Assembly: GCA_035443885.1 (NCBI GenBank)
Contig: DAOMNO010000001.1
Coordinates: 248,001-312,000, forward strand
DNA length: 64,000 nt
Direction: 5' to 3'
From: DAOMNO01 sp035443885
GTDB taxonomy: Bacteria > Planctomycetota > Phycisphaerae > Phycisphaerales > SM1A02
The notes beneath the pieces are model-generated. The model was not told where the DNA came from. It worked only from the letters and a program-made list of their open reading frames with translations, and did no database searches. Made by a program: the position numbers and the translations under genes. This document shows, one piece after another, positions 17,286 to 26,345 of the stretch (position 1 is the stretch's first letter; each line of letters opens with the position of its first letter).

Positions 17286-17493
17286 CCGGGCGGCTGTAAA
17301 ACCATCAATACGGCTGTGAGTGTGTCGCTGCCGGGATTCGGGCAGAAGCGTCTGCAGAACCGCGCATTTGGTCCATCCGTGTGCTGACTGCGCTGAATTC
17401 CGCGCTGCGCTACGTCAAATCATTCTTCTTTTCCATAGAATCTGGCGCTCATCCGATTCCACCTGCCAGTATGCCCTGACTGTTCATTTGCGC

Positions 17494-18408
17494 ATGACGT
17501 TGAAGGCTCGCCCGCACAATCCGCTCGACGATCCCGCGCTCATGGCGAGGCTGATCAGCGATGTTACAGGCACTCCTATCGAGCTTGTCAGCAAAAAGCT
17601 GCGTGACGAATTCGCAAAACCCGGCAGCACCGTCGCGGCGGCGTTCCACGAACGCAACATCCGGCCATACGTCGCAGGTGCTGACATGGACCGTTTTTAC
17701 GCGGATACAGACGCTTTTCTCTACGAAACAGCGATCTGGAACCGCAACCGCGCCAAGCGGCAGATGCGCAAATGGGTCCTCAGGCACCTTCAACGATACG
17801 CGAAATCCAGAAACAGAACCGCGCTGGATGTGCTCATGCTTGGCGACGGCATGGGATTCGATTCGATCAGATTTGCTTCAGCAGGGCATCAACTGACGTA
17901 CATGGAACTGCCGGGGTTGCAAGTCGAGTTTGCAAAGCGTTTGTTCGGATTGGCCGGCAAGCATGTTCGCATGGTCACGGATCCCGATCTGCTGCGAGGC
18001 GAAACATTCGATGCTGTCATCGCGATTGATGTCCTCGAGCATGTACCCGATCCGCCTTCACTCGTTCGCACAATGGCAGCACACCTGCGGCCCGGCGGAA
18101 GGCTCATCAGTCATGCACCTTTCTACATGATTCATCCGGCGTATCCCACACATCTTAAAAACAACAGGCGATTCAGTGGAAGTCTCTCGCTCTATACCAA
18201 TGCAGGACTCAACCTTGTTGACGGCCAACTTTTCTGGAATCCACTTGTACTTGAAAAACCTGCTGAGGGATTGACACGGCGCGCACCGCTGCGTTCATCG
18301 CTGCTCCAACTGACTGGTCTGTATCTACGGCTCGGCCGAGTCGCCGCCTTTCCGTTTTATCCCATTCATTGGTATCGCTGTGCACGCCAGCGGTGGTTCG
18401 GCCAGTAA
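17494..18408 (+). CDS. Class I SAM-dependent methyltransferase
   Basis: 304 residues from ATG 17494; the frame is open further upstream, but that part looks non-coding. The Rossmann-type core has motif I as DVLMLGDGMGFDSIRFA, an acidic strand (LTYMELPG) and a post-motif VIAIDVLEHVPDPPSLVRTM typical of methyltransferase domain 11/23 proteins. The 110-residue N-terminal part resembles none I know. The substrate is unknown. No SD is visible. It follows the sigma gene by 208 bp and faces the ABC exporter gene convergently. Confidence 0.8.
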   Translation: MTLKARPHNPLDDPALMARLISDVTGTPIELVSKKLRDEFAKPGSTVAAAFHERNIRPYVAGADMDRFYADTDAFLYETAIWNRNRAKRQMRKWVLRHLQRYAKSRNRTALDVLMLGDGMGFDSIRFASAGHQLTYMELPGLQVEFAKRLFGLAGKHVRMVTDPDLLRGETFDAVIAIDVLEHVPDPPSLVRTMAAHLRPGGRLISHAPFYMIHPAYPTHLKNNRRFSGSLSLYTNAGLNLVDGQLFWNPLVLEKPAEGLTRRAPLRSSLLQLTGLYLRLGRVAAFPFYPIHWYRCARQRWFGQ

Positions 18409-18424
18409 CTTGGCTCACACATGC

Positions 18425-20374
18425 TCAAGAGGAGAGTACGCCATTCGTTGCATGCTCGGCGGCAGTTTCTGCACCGGAACCGACCTGCATACGCACCATT
18501 GCGCCGTAGCGGCCGCTCTGTGAAATGAGCTCGTCATGCGTGCCTTGCTCGACGATACGCCCTCGATCAATCACCACAATGCGATCCGCGTGCGCGATGG
18601 TGCTCAACCGGTGCGCAATGACGAAACTGGTTCGGCCCACCATGAGTTTGCGCAGGCTTGCTTGAATGAGCCGTTCGCTTTCGGTATCAAGATTGCTTGT
18701 CGCCTCATCAAGAATGAGAATACGCGGATTTGCGATCAGCGCACGGGCGATGGCTAAACGCTGCCGCTGCCCACCGCTCAACCGTACGCCTCGCTCACCA
18801 ATGTGGGTGTCGTAGCCCTTGGTGAACTCCGTGATGAACTGATGCGCATTCGCAAGTTTTGCCGCTTCAATGATCTCATCGCGGCTGGCGTTCTTTCGCG
18901 GATAGCCAATGTTTTCTGCAATCGAACCATCGAAGAGAAAAATATCCTGTTCGACGATGCCGAGCAGCGCACGATATGACTCAACCTCGATGTCGCGAAG
19001 ATCAGTACCGTCGAGTTGCACAGCGCCCTCAATGGGGTCATAGAACCTCGCGATAAGATTGCACAGCGTCGTCTTCCCTGCGCCGCTGGGGCCGACCAGT
19101 GCGATCATCTCACCGGGCTTCACATCCAACGATACTTCATGCAGCACCGGCTCTTTTGAGCCGGGATACTGGAATGTTACATTGCTGAGCGTAATGCGAC
19201 CCCGCACAGCTTCGCCGCGAAGTGATATCGCACCTTCATGCGAAGGCATTTCACGCGACTCTTCCATCAGATCAAGTACGCGGTCAAGTCCCGCCAAGCT
19301 GTTCTGGAACTGTGTCGCGCTAGCAGCGAGTGTGGCCAAAGGTCCGAGCAACATTGCCAGATACGCCAGGAACATGATGAGGTCGCCCGCTGTAATCGCG
19401 CCGTCCAAGACGCGCAGCCCGCCGTACCAAAGTAGTGCCGCAGACGCGACCGGCACCAGAATCGACCACGCGATATCGATGCTCCGCGACCACCACCACG
19501 CGAGGATTTCCTGTCGGAGCATCAAGTGATTGTTACGTGTGAAGCGATTGGATTCGCTGTTCTGCCTGCCGAAGGTGCGCACGACGCGAATGCCACCGAA
19601 CGCTTCGGTTGCATGACCATCAATTTCCGTGCGCGTCGCGCGGATATCGCGATAGACGGGCCGAATGCGTGCGATCCACGTTCGATGCGTCAGAAACACA
19701 ACTGGAATCAGAATCAGCGAGCCGAGCAGCAATCGCCAGTCCACCCATGCCAGAATGATGAGACACCCGATGAGCGTGATAATCGCCTTCCACGGGTTGT
19801 AGAGCATGCCGAAGATCAGTTCCGCCACACCGCCCGCGTCTTCACGAAGAATGCTGGCCACCCCGCCGCTTTTGAGTTGTTGCACCCGATGCAGCGGCAG
19901 GCGCACAGCATGATCGAACACGCGACGGCGAATCGCAGCCTGTACTCTTTTCGTCGTGCGAGTCGCCTGCCAGCGACTCCACATGCCGATGGCAAGCGAT
20001 ACAAGAGAAATCGCGATGATACCCACAGCGATCAGACCGAGCAGCTCGCGCGGCTCAGGCGGTGCGGCCATCCATCGCGTAATTGTCTCTGGCAACGGCT
20101 GCGCACCCAACACATTGTCAACCACGAGTTTGGTTGCATAGGGCGGGATCAATCCCAGTACTGTCGATATCGACAGCATGGCTAGTGCAGCAGCAACCGT
20201 CAGCCGATGTCCTGCCAGCATCTCAAAGAATGCTCGAAGCAGGCGAAAGAACGACCGCTGCACTTTTCGACGGCGCACGGAATCGGTTGGTGGTAGGCCG
20301 TCCTCGCATCGGCTAGCAAGACCTCGCTTGTATTCCTGATATCGCAGGCGGCTTGTCCGTGGCGGGTTCGACAT
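18425..20374 (-). CDS. ABC exporter, fused membrane and ATPase domains (MsbA-like)
   Basis: 649 residues from ATG 20374. The type I exporter membrane domain (about 60-390) has six predicted helices. The nucleotide-binding domain has Walker A GPSGAGKTT, signature LSGGQRQRLAIARAL, Walker B ILILDEATS and the H-loop IAHRLST. It works as a dimer at the inner membrane, probably flipping a lipid or lipid-linked substrate, which fits the cardiolipin-synthase-like gene 85 bp upstream on the same strand (inference). An upstream ATG at 20422 is also in frame; neither start has a strong SD. Confidence 0.92.
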   Translation of the reverse strand: MSNPPRTSRLRYQEYKRGLASRCEDGLPPTDSVRRRKVQRSFFRLLRAFFEMLAGHRLTVAAALAMLSISTVLGLIPPYATKLVVDNVLGAQPLPETITRWMAAPPEPRELLGLIAVGIIAISLVSLAIGMWSRWQATRTTKRVQAAIRRRVFDHAVRLPLHRVQQLKSGGVASILREDAGGVAELIFGMLYNPWKAIITLIGCLIILAWVDWRLLLGSLILIPVVFLTHRTWIARIRPVYRDIRATRTEIDGHATEAFGGIRVVRTFGRQNSESNRFTRNNHLMLRQEILAWWWSRSIDIAWSILVPVASAALLWYGGLRVLDGAITAGDLIMFLAYLAMLLGPLATLAASATQFQNSLAGLDRVLDLMEESREMPSHEGAISLRGEAVRGRITLSNVTFQYPGSKEPVLHEVSLDVKPGEMIALVGPSGAGKTTLCNLIARFYDPIEGAVQLDGTDLRDIEVESYRALLGIVEQDIFLFDGSIAENIGYPRKNASRDEIIEAAKLANAHQFITEFTKGYDTHIGERGVRLSGGQRQRLAIARALIANPRILILDEATSNLDTESERLIQASLRKLMVGRTSFVIAHRLSTIAHADRIVVIDRGRIVEQGTHDELISQSGRYGAMVRMQVGSGAETAAEHATNGVLSS

Positions 20375-20458
20375 GGAAGTGATGATAGACCGCTCAGAAC
20401 AAGTTTTTAACGACTGCCACATATCAATGTGGCGCGGCGCGAACGGCTGTGATGGCAG

Positions 20459-21904
20459 TTACAGTACAGGACTGAGCACCCCTACCGCATTCTGCCAGAG
20501 CCGATTGTGCCAAGGCCTGGCCCGCCACGCCGCTGCATTCACCATGCGCGATGAATCCAGATATGACGATTGCAGAAATCTGAGTTGGCTGGCGAAATCG
20601 CTGTCGTACACCAGTACGCTCACCTCAAAGTTCAACTCGAAGCTGCGACGGTCCAGATTCGCCGTGCTCACCAGTGCCAGATCGCGGTCAAGTGTCATGG
20701 TCTTGGAATGCAGAAGTCCAGCCTCGTATTCGTAGAGTCTGACGCCCGCATCGAGCAGAATTTCGTAGTAGCTTCGGCTGGCCACGTGCACCAGCGGTGA
20801 ATCGTTGCGGGCTGGCACGATCAGCGTTGTCTCTACACCGCGACGTGCACTTGTGCACAACCCGGTTGTCGTCGCTTCGTCCGGCACGAAGTACGGCGTG
20901 GTGAGCAGTACTTCCTCTTGCGCGTTGTGTAACGCAGACTGCAGAAGCTGGCGGAGCGCTTCGTTGTACGCATTCGGACCGGTGCCCATAATCTGCACTG
21001 GCACGCCGTCCTCGGCGATCGGCGGGACGATTTCAAGTGTCGCTTCGAGTGATTCATCCGTATCGAGATACCAATCCTCGATGAACAGCACCTGCAGATC
21101 ACGTGCGGCTGGTCCTGCGATCCTCACGGAAACATCCACCCACGGCGCGAACTTTCGCTTGGGCGCAAAATCCGCACAGGCGATATTGTGACTGCCGGTA
21201 TAACCCACTACACCATCAATGACCGCGATCTTACGGTGGTTGCGCAGATCAACGCGAGAAAAGGCCATACGCAGCACGTTTGCAGGCAAAGCATCAACGA
21301 TGTGTACGCCCGCACTCGCCATCTCTCGACGCAGCGGCGAACGGAGAAACTGACTCGAACCGACCGCGTCCACGAGCAGGCGACACTTCACACCGCGCTT
21401 CGCCGCACGCATTAACGCGCGGCCGAGCCGCTCACCGCTGTGGTCGGCAAGGTAAATGTAGAACAACAGATGGCAATGCAGCGTCGCTTCGTCGATGTCT
21501 TCGATCATGCTTTGAATGAAAACATCAGAATCGCTGATGAGCTGCAACGAATTGCCGCCAAGCGGCGCGTTCTGGCTCACCGTTTCACCCAATGCAGCAA
21601 TCTGACGATATCGGGCGGGAAGCTCCGGCCTGAGCACGCGCCTCAAACCACTCGGCAGGTGCACCGTGGCGTGTATGCGATCCACGATCTCCTTGTTTCG
21701 CCGAATGCGGCTGCGCCCCAGACGAGCCTGCCCGACCAGTAGATACGCGATGAACCCGATGATCGGAAAGACGAGGATGATGATGATCCATGTCAACGTC
21801 ACCGGCGGGTTCGGGCGATTGCGCAACAGAATCCAGCCGATGAACATCAGCTTGAGGGTCAGCTCGATAATGAAGGGCACGGCGGCCCAAAGTGCGGTCC
21901 ACAT
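20459..21904 (-). CDS. cls: Cardiolipin synthase-like phospholipase D family protein
   Basis: 481 residues, the usual length for bacterial cardiolipin synthases. Two N-terminal transmembrane helices (about 5-25 and 37-58) are followed by two PLD domains with the HxKxxxxD motifs NHRKIAVIDG and LHSKTMTLD, each followed by the expected Gly-Ser/Asn (YTGSHN; STANLDRRSF). It should condense phosphatidylglycerol into cardiolipin at the inner membrane. Its start is 6 nt downstream of the preceding membrane-protein gene, so the two are probably one transcript. Confidence 0.92.
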   Translation of the reverse strand: MWTALWAAVPFIIELTLKLMFIGWILLRNRPNPPVTLTWIIIILVFPIIGFIAYLLVGQARLGRSRIRRNKEIVDRIHATVHLPSGLRRVLRPELPARYRQIAALGETVSQNAPLGGNSLQLISDSDVFIQSMIEDIDEATLHCHLLFYIYLADHSGERLGRALMRAAKRGVKCRLLVDAVGSSQFLRSPLRREMASAGVHIVDALPANVLRMAFSRVDLRNHRKIAVIDGVVGYTGSHNIACADFAPKRKFAPWVDVSVRIAGPAARDLQVLFIEDWYLDTDESLEATLEIVPPIAEDGVPVQIMGTGPNAYNEALRQLLQSALHNAQEEVLLTTPYFVPDEATTTGLCTSARRGVETTLIVPARNDSPLVHVASRSYYEILLDAGVRLYEYEAGLLHSKTMTLDRDLALVSTANLDRRSFELNFEVSVLVYDSDFASQLRFLQSSYLDSSRMVNAAAWRARPWHNRLWQNAVGVLSPVL

Positions 21905-21910
21905 GTCGCA

Positions 21911-22615
21911 TCAAAACTGAGCATTCAGACCAGATGTGTTGCGTTCGGCTGCGCGAACAGACGAGAAGACATGCCACGCTGCCACCACAATCCACGCAGC
22001 GATAGCCGCAATCCAGATAACGCCAATCTCGCGCCATTGATGCGCCGTTGGTGGAGCCGATCCGCCTTCACTCAGCGCAGACACACCGAGCAGCGGCCCG
22101 CGCCAGAGCAGCGCACCATTCTCAACGCTGAGAAGGAACAACATAAACGGACCACCAAGCGCGATGGTCAGACAACCCGCCATCGCGAACAGTCGCGGAC
22201 CTGCGGCATCACGCCCCACCGCGGATGCCACCAATGCACCGGCGAGCGCGACCCAGCCGCCGATCATCGCGTCCAGCGCGGTCATGCGCATGACCGGCCA
22301 AGTGGTCAACACACGCGGTAACCAGATGGCCAGCTGAAGCAGCGCAAGCATCACCATACAGTCAAGCATGGTGTGCGCGAGCGGACGACGCTGCGCGGAC
22401 TGACTGAGGCGGAACATCGGCCAACCGATCACCCAGCCCACGCCGACGCAAATCAGCAGCATGCGCACGCCCGGCTCATAGCTGGCCGAGGACGCATGCA
22501 CCGGCACGCGCACGCCGAGGCTCACAATGCAGGACCCGACCAGCCACATCGCCGCCAGAAACACAAGGCCGCCGGGCATCACCATGGGTTGGGTTTCGTG
22601 GTTCCGCACGTTCAT
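21911..22615 (-). CDS. Multi-pass membrane protein of unknown function
   Basis: 234 residues with about six hydrophobic helices (around 14-36, 50-66, 84-104, 114-134, 142-165, 197-216) and short polar loops. No catalytic motif or family recognised. It sits between the FtsQ-like gene (72 nt upstream) and the cardiolipin synthase-like gene (6 nt downstream) on the same strand, pointing to an envelope-related role. Confidence 0.75.
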   Translation of the reverse strand: MNVRNHETQPMVMPGGLVFLAAMWLVGSCIVSLGVRVPVHASSASYEPGVRMLLICVGVGWVIGWPMFRLSQSAQRRPLAHTMLDCMVMLALLQLAIWLPRVLTTWPVMRMTALDAMIGGWVALAGALVASAVGRDAAGPRLFAMAGCLTIALGGPFMLFLLSVENGALLWRGPLLGVSALSEGGSAPPTAHQWREIGVIWIAAIAAWIVVAAWHVFSSVRAAERNTSGLNAQF

Positions 22616-22687
22616 GCATCGTACTCGGGTAGCAAATGATGCGTGATCAACGACCAGAAAACCGACATCCCAATGAGCGTGGCGCGT

Positions 22688-23560
22688 TTACGGACGCTGG
22701 TCGATCGTCGTCGTCTTTGTGATGTCGATTTCGCCGGTATGGCCCATATCAATATGGCCGAACCGCTCATGAAGCTGCTTCAGGTACTGTAGTTTGATCG
22801 CAGGAAGCGACTCCAAGCCGCCTTCATCACCCGGCGGCGAACCCCAAACAACTCGAGAGCCACGATCGGTAATCAGCCGGATCGGACGACCTCGAAGCTG
22901 ATCGGTAACATCAATTGCAACCACCTGCGCATGCCATGGCTGCGCTTCGACAATAGCGATAAGGGCGAGTGCCGCGGCGACATCGGCGCCTTCCCACACC
23001 ATTGAAGGCCGCGCCGGCCTTGCAAAGTTGCTGCCCACCACCGCCATGAAGGAGTTGGCCTGACCCGCGCGGAATGTACGAGGCAGCAGTCGCCCCTGTC
23101 GATCGACGAGATGATCGCCTTCGCGATCTCGCACGACTGCAAACGGCTCCACATACACCGCGTGAATGGTGATGCGATCGTTCTTGGTGCGCCTGACCTG
23201 TGTAATCTCCTCGAACCAACCCATATCAAGGAGCGCTTCACGAACATTGACAAGCGACTCGCGCGCGAATGGATCATGCGTCAGCAACGGCTCAATCGTG
23301 CGCACAAGCCCGGATTGCAGATCACCCCGGAACCACTGCGGTGCATCGATGAACTCGATATCGATGAACTCAGGCGTAACGCGCTCCGCAGCGTGTGCTT
23401 CCAGACGAGGCACGCCAAGTGTTACCGCTGTCGCCAATCCCACCAGTGCTATGAGCCAGACCGCAGCGAGCATACCTCGCTTGAGATTGCTCCATGCGGG
23501 CCAGTGCAGCCACTCAGGTCGCTTGAAACTCCAACTGCTGTTCTTCTTCCGACGGGCCAT
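22688..23560 (-). CDS. ftsQ: FtsQ/DivIB-like cell division protein
   Basis: 290 residues; GGAG lies 5 nt before the ATG. Layout: a basic cytoplasmic N-terminus (MARRKKNS), one membrane helix (about 30-50), a POTRA-like region (about 60-150, with VREALLDMGWFEEITQVRR) and a beta domain with VYVEPFAVVRDREGDHLVDRQGRLLP, the typical FtsQ position for the Asp/Gly turn. The C-terminal part has LPAIKLQYLKQL. Sequence identity to FtsQ looks low, so the call leans on topology and on the gene order murB-ddl-ftsQ. Expected role: scaffold for septal peptidoglycan synthesis. Confidence 0.72.
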   Translation of the reverse strand: MARRKKNSSWSFKRPEWLHWPAWSNLKRGMLAAVWLIALVGLATAVTLGVPRLEAHAAERVTPEFIDIEFIDAPQWFRGDLQSGLVRTIEPLLTHDPFARESLVNVREALLDMGWFEEITQVRRTKNDRITIHAVYVEPFAVVRDREGDHLVDRQGRLLPRTFRAGQANSFMAVVGSNFARPARPSMVWEGADVAAALALIAIVEAQPWHAQVVAIDVTDQLRGRPIRLITDRGSRVVWGSPPGDEGGLESLPAIKLQYLKQLHERFGHIDMGHTGEIDITKTTTIDQRP

Positions 23561-23601
23561 TGCGGCTCCTCATGCATGTCTTGGTCAATTCAGGTTCTCA
23601 T

Positions 23602-24537
23602 TCAGGCCGACAGCTTTGCTTCGCGGCGTGATGCGCCTCGCGCAACGGCAGCGTCCACCAGGGTGCCGCAAATCTCACTCATGTTTTTTCCTATCGAGGC
23701 TGCTGCCATTGGAACAAGAGAATGCGTGGTGAACCCCGGCATTGTGTTGATCTCTAAAAACCACGGGCCGCGCTCATCAACGATGAAATCAACACGGGCG
23801 AGATCGCGGCAGCCAAGACGCGTGAACGTCAGCATTGCAATGCGCTCGCACGCCCTCGCAACACCATCAGGCAGTTCCGGCGAGATGATGTACCGCGTAT
23901 CGTCGCGGGTGTACTTCGCTTCGTAATCGTAATACTCCACTGCGGGAACAATCTCGATCAGCGGCAGCGGCTTGCCCAGCAGAATGCCTGCGGTTACTTC
24001 GCGCCCCTTGATGTATTGCTCCGCCATAAGCATTGGCCGTCTCGGATGCAGAACCGCGCGGGCGGCGGCAACTTCTTCAATTGATCGGCAGATACGGAGA
24101 TCAACGCTTGATCCGTCATCCACCGGCTTCAGCACCAGCGGCAGCGTGAGATCGCATTCATCTTCCGCCGTCAACTGGCGCGAGCGTGGCGTCGGTACTG
24201 CATCGCGAGCCAGCATCGTCTTTGTGGCCAGCTTGTTCATCGCCAGCGCGGCGGCGCGCGGAGGCGAGCCGACATACGGCAATCCAATCTGCTCCAGAAG
24301 CTCCTGCAATGGCCCGCCCTCGCCCCAGTGACCATGCAGTACGGGAAAGACCACATCAACGCCGGCAGCCATGTCGCGCAGTTCGGCAACCGTCGGCTTG
24401 TCGATAACCTGCTCCACAACGTTGAAACGACCACCCGCACGCAGCGCGTGCGCGACCTCGCGACCAGAAGCCAGACTCACTTCCCGCTCCGCGTCAGGGC
24501 CGCCCATCAGAACAAGTACCGTTGCACTCCGTTGCAT
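23602..24537 (-). CDS. ddl: D-alanine--D-alanine ligase
   Basis: 311 residues from ATG 24537, selected because AAGGAAG lies 5 nt upstream; in-frame ATGs at 24588 and 24570 lie upstream of it. ATP-grasp fold: VLMGGPDAEREVSLASG at the N-terminus, VVFPVLHGHWGEGGPLQ, LVLKPVDDGSSVDL, EQYIKGREVTAGIL and the metal-binding FLEINTMPGFT. It makes the D-Ala-D-Ala dipeptide for the peptidoglycan stem. Located 29 nt after murB, it indicates that this organism makes a canonical cell wall. Confidence 0.95.
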   Translation of the reverse strand: MQRSATVLVLMGGPDAEREVSLASGREVAHALRAGGRFNVVEQVIDKPTVAELRDMAAGVDVVFPVLHGHWGEGGPLQELLEQIGLPYVGSPPRAAALAMNKLATKTMLARDAVPTPRSRQLTAEDECDLTLPLVLKPVDDGSSVDLRICRSIEEVAAARAVLHPRRPMLMAEQYIKGREVTAGILLGKPLPLIEIVPAVEYYDYEAKYTRDDTRYIISPELPDGVARACERIAMLTFTRLGCRDLARVDFIVDERGPWFLEINTMPGFTTHSLVPMAAASIGKNMSEICGTLVDAAVARGASRREAKLSA

Positions 24538-24566
24538 GCACACTTCCTTCGATGCCGACTGGCGAT

Positions 24567-25526
24567 TCATGCTTCGCCACGTTTCCATACCGCCACTTCA
24601 GTTTCCAGTTCGATGCCTGCATGATCGAACACGCGCAAACGCACCAGTTCGAGCAGTTGCAGCACATCATCCGCCTTCGCGCCGGGCTTGGTGACGATGA
24701 AGTTCGCATGGTGTGGGCTGACGCTGGCGCCGCCGACAGCTAAGCCCTTCAGCCCGGCTTCGTCAATCAGTTTTCCCGCCGATACTCGTTGCTCAGACAC
24801 CGGATCAATCGGATTCTTGAACGTGCACCCTGCAGAATGATCCGCAAGCGGCTGGGTACTCTTCTTGAACGCGAAAATTTCCTTCACACGTTCACGCAAG
24901 GCAATCGGATCACCGGGCGTAAGCGCGAACACCACAGAAAGAATGATTGGATCAGGAATGTTCGTCTCGCGATAACCGAACTGCAGTTCTTCGCGCGGAT
25001 ACGTTACGATCTCACCGGCCTTGGTGATGCAGGTTACGCTTTGCACGGCATCGCCGATGGAGCCAAACGCGCCGCCCGCGTTCATGCGAATCGCCCCCCC
25101 GATTGACGCGGGGATGCCTGCCATCTGCGTCAGCCCGTCAAGACCCCGCCGGGTTGCGTCCATCATGGTTTTCGCCAGATCGGCCCCGGCCATCGCCTTC
25201 ATCGCGTGCACTTCGCCTTCCGGGTTGTAGCGCACATCGCCAAACACGGACGAGAACTTCGGGTCCAGCTTCACGACCACACCGTCCACCCCCTCGTCGG
25301 ACACGAGCAGGTTGGCGCCTGACCCCAGTATCCGAAGCGGCGTGGCGGAGCGGCTGCATCGCTTGACCAGCGTGGCCAAATCCTCCACCTTGCGCGGCCG
25401 AATGAGCAGGTCGGCACGCCCGCCGATGCCATACCACGTCATGGACGTGCCAATGGGAGCATCCGGGGTGACTTCGACATCAAGGTCGCCAAACAGGCTG
25501 GAGCGGCTTTGAAGCACGACTGTCAT
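24567..25526 (-). CDS. murB: UDP-N-acetylenolpyruvoylglucosamine reductase
   Basis: 319 residues from ATG 25526. FAD-binding PCMH fold with WYGIGGRADLLIRP, RILGSGANLLVSDEG and GIPASIGGAIRMNAGGA. It reduces UDP-GlcNAc-enolpyruvate to UDP-MurNAc. The active-site proton donor, Ser in the E. coli enzyme, appears as Cys here (SAGCTFKNP), a substitution known in parts of the family. Ends with SPHHANFIV, also typical. First gene of a murB-ddl-ftsQ-like run; divergent from the HAD gene. SD weak. Confidence 0.95.
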   Translation of the reverse strand: MTVVLQSRSSLFGDLDVEVTPDAPIGTSMTWYGIGGRADLLIRPRKVEDLATLVKRCSRSATPLRILGSGANLLVSDEGVDGVVVKLDPKFSSVFGDVRYNPEGEVHAMKAMAGADLAKTMMDATRRGLDGLTQMAGIPASIGGAIRMNAGGAFGSIGDAVQSVTCITKAGEIVTYPREELQFGYRETNIPDPIILSVVFALTPGDPIALRERVKEIFAFKKSTQPLADHSAGCTFKNPIDPVSEQRVSAGKLIDEAGLKGLAVGGASVSPHHANFIVTKPGAKADDVLQLLELVRLRVFDHAGIELETEVAVWKRGEA

Positions 25527-25605
25527 GATAGAACAGATCGGCAAACAGACGAAAAACCCCGCACGAACAATCGACTGAACCACCCCACCGTCGCAGACCG
25601 ACTCG

Positions 25606-25611
25606 TACCAT
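25606..25611 (+). promoter_or_regulatory. Candidate -10 element of a leaderless transcript (HAD gene)
   Basis: TACCAT ends 7 nt before the ATG at 25619, with no SD in between. The same TAnnnT-N7-ATG arrangement precedes the trpB and pfkB-like genes. No good -35. Confidence 0.35.
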
Positions 25612-25618
25612 GCTCCAC

Positions 25619-26338
25619 ATGGACCTCATCATTTTTGACATCGACGGGACACTCCTGCACACCACCGCCGTCGATGATTCCTGCTTCGTGCGTGCAGCCG
25701 CGGATGTCTTCGGCGTGCAAGATGTCAGTTCTGACTGGTCCATCTACGACCACTGTACAGACGTTGCCATCGCGTCGCAGATCGTGCGTGAACGGCTGGG
25801 CCGCGACTGCACGGATGCGGATATTGCAGCCTTCCGCGCGAGGTTTGTCGAACTGCTGAAACAGGAGCAACAGCGAGACGCGAACCTGTTTCAAGAGGTG
25901 CCGGGCGCGGGTCAGTTCATCAGGCACCTTCGTGAATGCGGCATCGCAGCGTGCCTGGCAACTGGCGGGTTTGAACAGTCCGCACGGTTCAAGCTCCGTT
26001 CCGCATCGCTTGACTGTCATGATCTTCCCGCCGCCTTCGCAGAGGATGGCCCATCACGCGAGGAAGTGGTTACGGCTGCGATGAGCCGAGCGGCGCGACT
26101 CGCCTCTGAAAAGCCCCCATCGGCAGCCATGTTTCGCAGACCTGTTTCCTTTGGCGACGGCGTATGGGATGTACGCACCGCAGCGTCGCTCGGCGTTCCA
26201 TTCATCGGGATCGCGACCGGCGCGCGTGCGGCACAACTGCGCGAAGCCGGCGCGGAGATCATCCTGTCGGACTATGCCGACCTGAATCGCGTGCTGGATG
26301 CGATCAGCCGAGCAGGCGTGCCACAGACGGTCGTGTAA
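25619..26338 (+). CDS. HAD-superfamily phosphatase
   Basis: 239 residues from ATG 25619; an in-frame ATG at 25610 would add three residues. Motif I is FDIDGTLLHT (nucleophile and acid Asp), with a helical cap (about 15-95), motif II LATGG and motif IV FGDGVWDVRTA. A family of small-molecule phosphatases or phosphoglycolate-phosphatase-like enzymes; the substrate cannot be read from sequence. Divergent from murB, with 92 bp between starts. The segment between the cap and motif IV has an unusual insert (EKPPSAAMFRRP) where the motif III Lys is expected. Confidence 0.82.
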   Translation: MDLIIFDIDGTLLHTTAVDDSCFVRAAADVFGVQDVSSDWSIYDHCTDVAIASQIVRERLGRDCTDADIAAFRARFVELLKQEQQRDANLFQEVPGAGQFIRHLRECGIAACLATGGFEQSARFKLRSASLDCHDLPAAFAEDGPSREEVVTAAMSRAARLASEKPPSAAMFRRPVSFGDGVWDVRTAASLGVPFIGIATGARAAQLREAGAEIILSDYADLNRVLDAISRAGVPQTVV

Positions 26339-26345
26339 TCGACCT

